Below the pieces are notes generated by a model, which had not been told where the DNA came from, ran no database searches, and saw only the letters and a program-made list of their open reading frames with translations. A program made the translations under genes and the position numbers. This document shows, one piece after another, positions 38,601 through 39,838 of a stretch of 39,838 bases of DNA (the first letter of the stretch is position 1; every line of letters begins with the position of its first letter). The DNA is from a virus. The DNA is taken from positions 1 to 39,838 of the IMG/VR virus record IMGVR_UViG_3300037104_000186. One strand, 5' to 3'.

Positions 38601-38800
38601 TCGACGACAAGCGGCTGGCAACAATACGGGGTCTCGCGAGTGACTACAGCGTGGCCGCTTACATAGACGAGGCTGAACTCCTAGAGCTGGTGCAGTGCTA
38701 CGAAGCTGCGCGAGCGGTGACGCGAGGCTATGACTCTGATTTATTCGATGCCGCGATGGATCGCATGTTCGCCCTTTTCCCGGAGGCTACCAATGGCTGA
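38597..38800 (+). CDS. Small helical protein (67 aa)
   Basis: A 67-residue acidic protein (MIDDKRLATIRGLASDYSV...), coupled to the previous gene by ATGA (38597). Helices are AAYIDEAELLELVQCYEAAR and SDLFDAAMDRMFALFPE. The N-terminus resembles short phage proteins that begin with a DKRLAAIR-like helix. No catalytic or metal motif is visible. It overlaps the next gene by eight bases. Confidence 0.6.
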   Translation: MIDDKRLATIRGLASDYSVAAYIDEAELLELVQCYEAARAVTRGYDSDLFDAAMDRMFALFPEATNG

Positions 38801-39053
38801 CACCACCAAGATGCTGCCGATCGCGAATTTCACGAAAGTGCCGGTTGCCAAGTTGACGACGCCGCGCAACGGACTGGAATGCCGCGTAAATTATTGGTGG
38901 GCGGTTACCGACGACGATTGCGTCCTGTATTACAAGGGGCATTCGCCGCAATGTAATAGCGATATTCGTGTCGTTGAACACATCGCTCAGTCCATTCCAC
39001 TAACGACGCGGCCCATGCTGCTGCCGGTCGCCTATCTGGAGCCTCGGTCATGA
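38793..39053 (+). CDS. Small hypothetical protein (86 aa)
   Basis: An 86-residue protein (MADTTKMLPIANFTKVPVA...) with CGGAGG nine bases before ATG 38793. It is beta-rich with CRVNYWWAVTDDDCVLYYKG and SDIRVVEHIAQSIPL, probably one compact domain. The opening MADTTK is repeated, as MTDTTK, at the start of the next gene, which may reflect a local duplication of the 5' end. The function is not recognised. Confidence 0.6.
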   Translation: MADTTKMLPIANFTKVPVAKLTTPRNGLECRVNYWWAVTDDDCVLYYKGHSPQCNSDIRVVEHIAQSIPLTTRPMLLPVAYLEPRS

Positions 39054-39184
39054 CTGACACCACCAAGCTGTACGAGGAATTGCGCACGCTGACCGGAACC
39101 TGCGAGCGATGGGGCGACTGGCTTGGTGCTAACCTCCGCGCCCCTGATGCCGAGCCGGTTGCGCAAACGAAGGAACCAACATGA
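39050..39184 (+). CDS. Small hypothetical protein (44 aa)
   Basis: A 44-residue protein (MTDTTKLYEELRTLTGTCE...) in ATGA overlaps with both neighbours (39050 and 39181). It opens like the previous gene (MxDTTK), then has one helix with Trp (CERWGDWLGANLRA) and a Pro/Ala-rich tail. It was accepted for its clean double coupling. The function is unknown. Confidence 0.55.
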   Translation: MTDTTKLYEELRTLTGTCERWGDWLGANLRAPDAEPVAQTKEPT

Positions 39185-39838
39185 ATCAGCAACTGAATCC
39201 GGCGTCTAAGGAACATCTTCGCAAGCGCCCTTTGGTGCGAGCATGGATAGCTGCATACAAAGAGCAGCTTGGCTATTCGCTGCCAGATTGCTCAAGCTGC
39301 GGGTGGCCTCATCACACAAATCTAATGTGTGGTGTCGACTCAACATTCGGCATCGTGTGGTTAGGTGGAAAACCGTGCTACGTAGACACCAGCAACGTTG
39401 AATATTTAGTGTCGCTCACGGAGAACGTGCCGCACGGCTTCCACTGGCGGGACGATATGTATATCTATCGCGATGGTGACGAAGTGGTCATCAACTACAT
39501 CGCTCGTTACAACAGCCACGTCAGCCGGAAAGAGCGCCGAATACCAATCAACGAAGCTGCCAGCCTCGTATGTGCGGCCAGTTTGGGAGGCGAGTCGAAC
39601 GGGCGTTGGCAGGAGGCAATGGAGTTCTTGAATTCAAGTGCAAACGCCGCGATCAACGGCCCCGCTGCTTGCTCACCTCCTAGACGGGCGCCTTCTAACG
39701 AGGACGATGTGAGCGCAGGCAGTGGGGCCACCCTACCGGAAGGGTTGTCGAGCGCGATTGTCGATTGCCAGCGTTGGAAGGACGCAACTTTATTTGCAGG
39801 CGCGGTAACTGTTTACGTGCCAATCGCTGCACTCGAAA
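39181..39838 (+). CDS. 5' part of junction-spanning protein with Cys cluster
   Basis: ATG 39181 (MNQQLNPASKEHLRKRPLV...) overlaps the previous stop (ATGA). The frame is open to the window's end and continues at base 1 to a stop at 294-296, giving 287 residues on the circle. Residues about 30-55 hold LPDCSSCGWPHHTNLMCG, a Cys-Cys-His-His-Cys cluster that probably binds zinc. Then follow a beta-rich middle (YLVSLTENVPHGFHWRDDMY), a low-complexity linker (ACSPPRRAPSNEDDVSAGSG) and the helical C-terminus seen at 1-296. It may be a small regulatory or nucleic-acid-binding protein; the family is unknown. Confidence 0.8.
   Translation, partial: MNQQLNPASKEHLRKRPLVRAWIAAYKEQLGYSLPDCSSCGWPHHTNLMCGVDSTFGIVWLGGKPCYVDTSNVEYLVSLTENVPHGFHWRDDMYIYRDGDEVVINYIARYNSHVSRKERRIPINEAASLVCAASLGGESNGRWQEAMEFLNSSANAAINGPAACSPPRRAPSNEDDVSAGSGATLPEGLSSAIVDCQRWKDATLFAGAVTVYVPIAALE
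39749..39838. repeat. Terminal direct repeat, right copy
   Basis: Identical to bases 1-90. It shows that the window closes into a circle of about 39,748 bp. Genes at the left edge (1-3093) are therefore the continuation of the rightward arm that reaches the right edge. Confidence 0.95.

Noticed and set aside
1-39838. tRNA genes, integrase and attachment sites
   Set aside because: I looked for cloverleaf-like CCA-ended segments and recombinase motifs and saw none; this is by eye only.

Overview
The window looks like the complete genome of a GC-rich, tailed, podovirus-like phage, written out as a linear copy of a circle. Bases 1-90 are repeated exactly at 39749-39838, so the unique circle is about 39,748 bp, and one gene (39181 to 296) runs across the junction. 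Large terminase, portal, N4-gp56-type major capsid protein, scaffold, short-tail adaptor and nozzle proteins, tail fibres and a lysis cassette are all present. I see no DNA or RNA polymerase, no integrase and no tRNA. High GC, GTG/TTG starts and the general protein style suggest a proteobacterial host, perhaps Burkholderiales-like, but that is inference.

Layout. A leftward late block fills about 3.0-29.9 kb. In transcription order it holds a small coiled protein, large terminase, two tiny basic proteins, portal, an M48-like metallopeptidase, small head proteins, scaffold, major capsid protein, two small head genes, tail adaptor, tail nozzle, five fibre-type genes, lysis genes (XhlA-like, GH24 lysozyme, permuted-papain peptidase, lipoprotein, two-TM holin candidate), a cupin-like protein, low-complexity virion proteins, a PurD-like ATP-grasp enzyme and a possible small terminase subunit. 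A 0.6 kb divergent intergenic region (29.9-30.5 kb) carries iteron-like repeats and a large hairpin. A rightward early/accessory arm runs from 30.5 kb through the end of the window and across the circle junction to 3.1 kb: small proteins, a RecE-like nuclease plus Sak4-like ATPase recombination pair, a pentapeptide-repeat protein and a polysaccharide-lyase-like protein. Inside this arm, 31.9-34.8 kb is a leftward cluster with RusA, a Cro-like repressor, a zinc-ribbon protein and a RepA/DnaB-like helicase ATPase.

Nearly every gene is joined to the one before it by an ATGA, GTGA or TGATG stop/start overlap. This decides most starts and exposes two anomalies: a frame break at the start of the tail adaptor (18992) and another behind the lyase-like gene (about 1870-1940).

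The most striking feature is a shared N-terminal leader, roughly M-x-(K/R)-L-x-x-F-L-x-L-P-x-V, on at least seven virion-module proteins including capsid, scaffold and fibre-type proteins. An eighth copy lies in front of the frame-broken adaptor. The DNA differs between copies while the peptide is kept. An M48-like metallopeptidase sits between portal and scaffold, where a head maturation protease would be expected. A leader-and-protease virion maturation or sorting system is a testable hypothesis.
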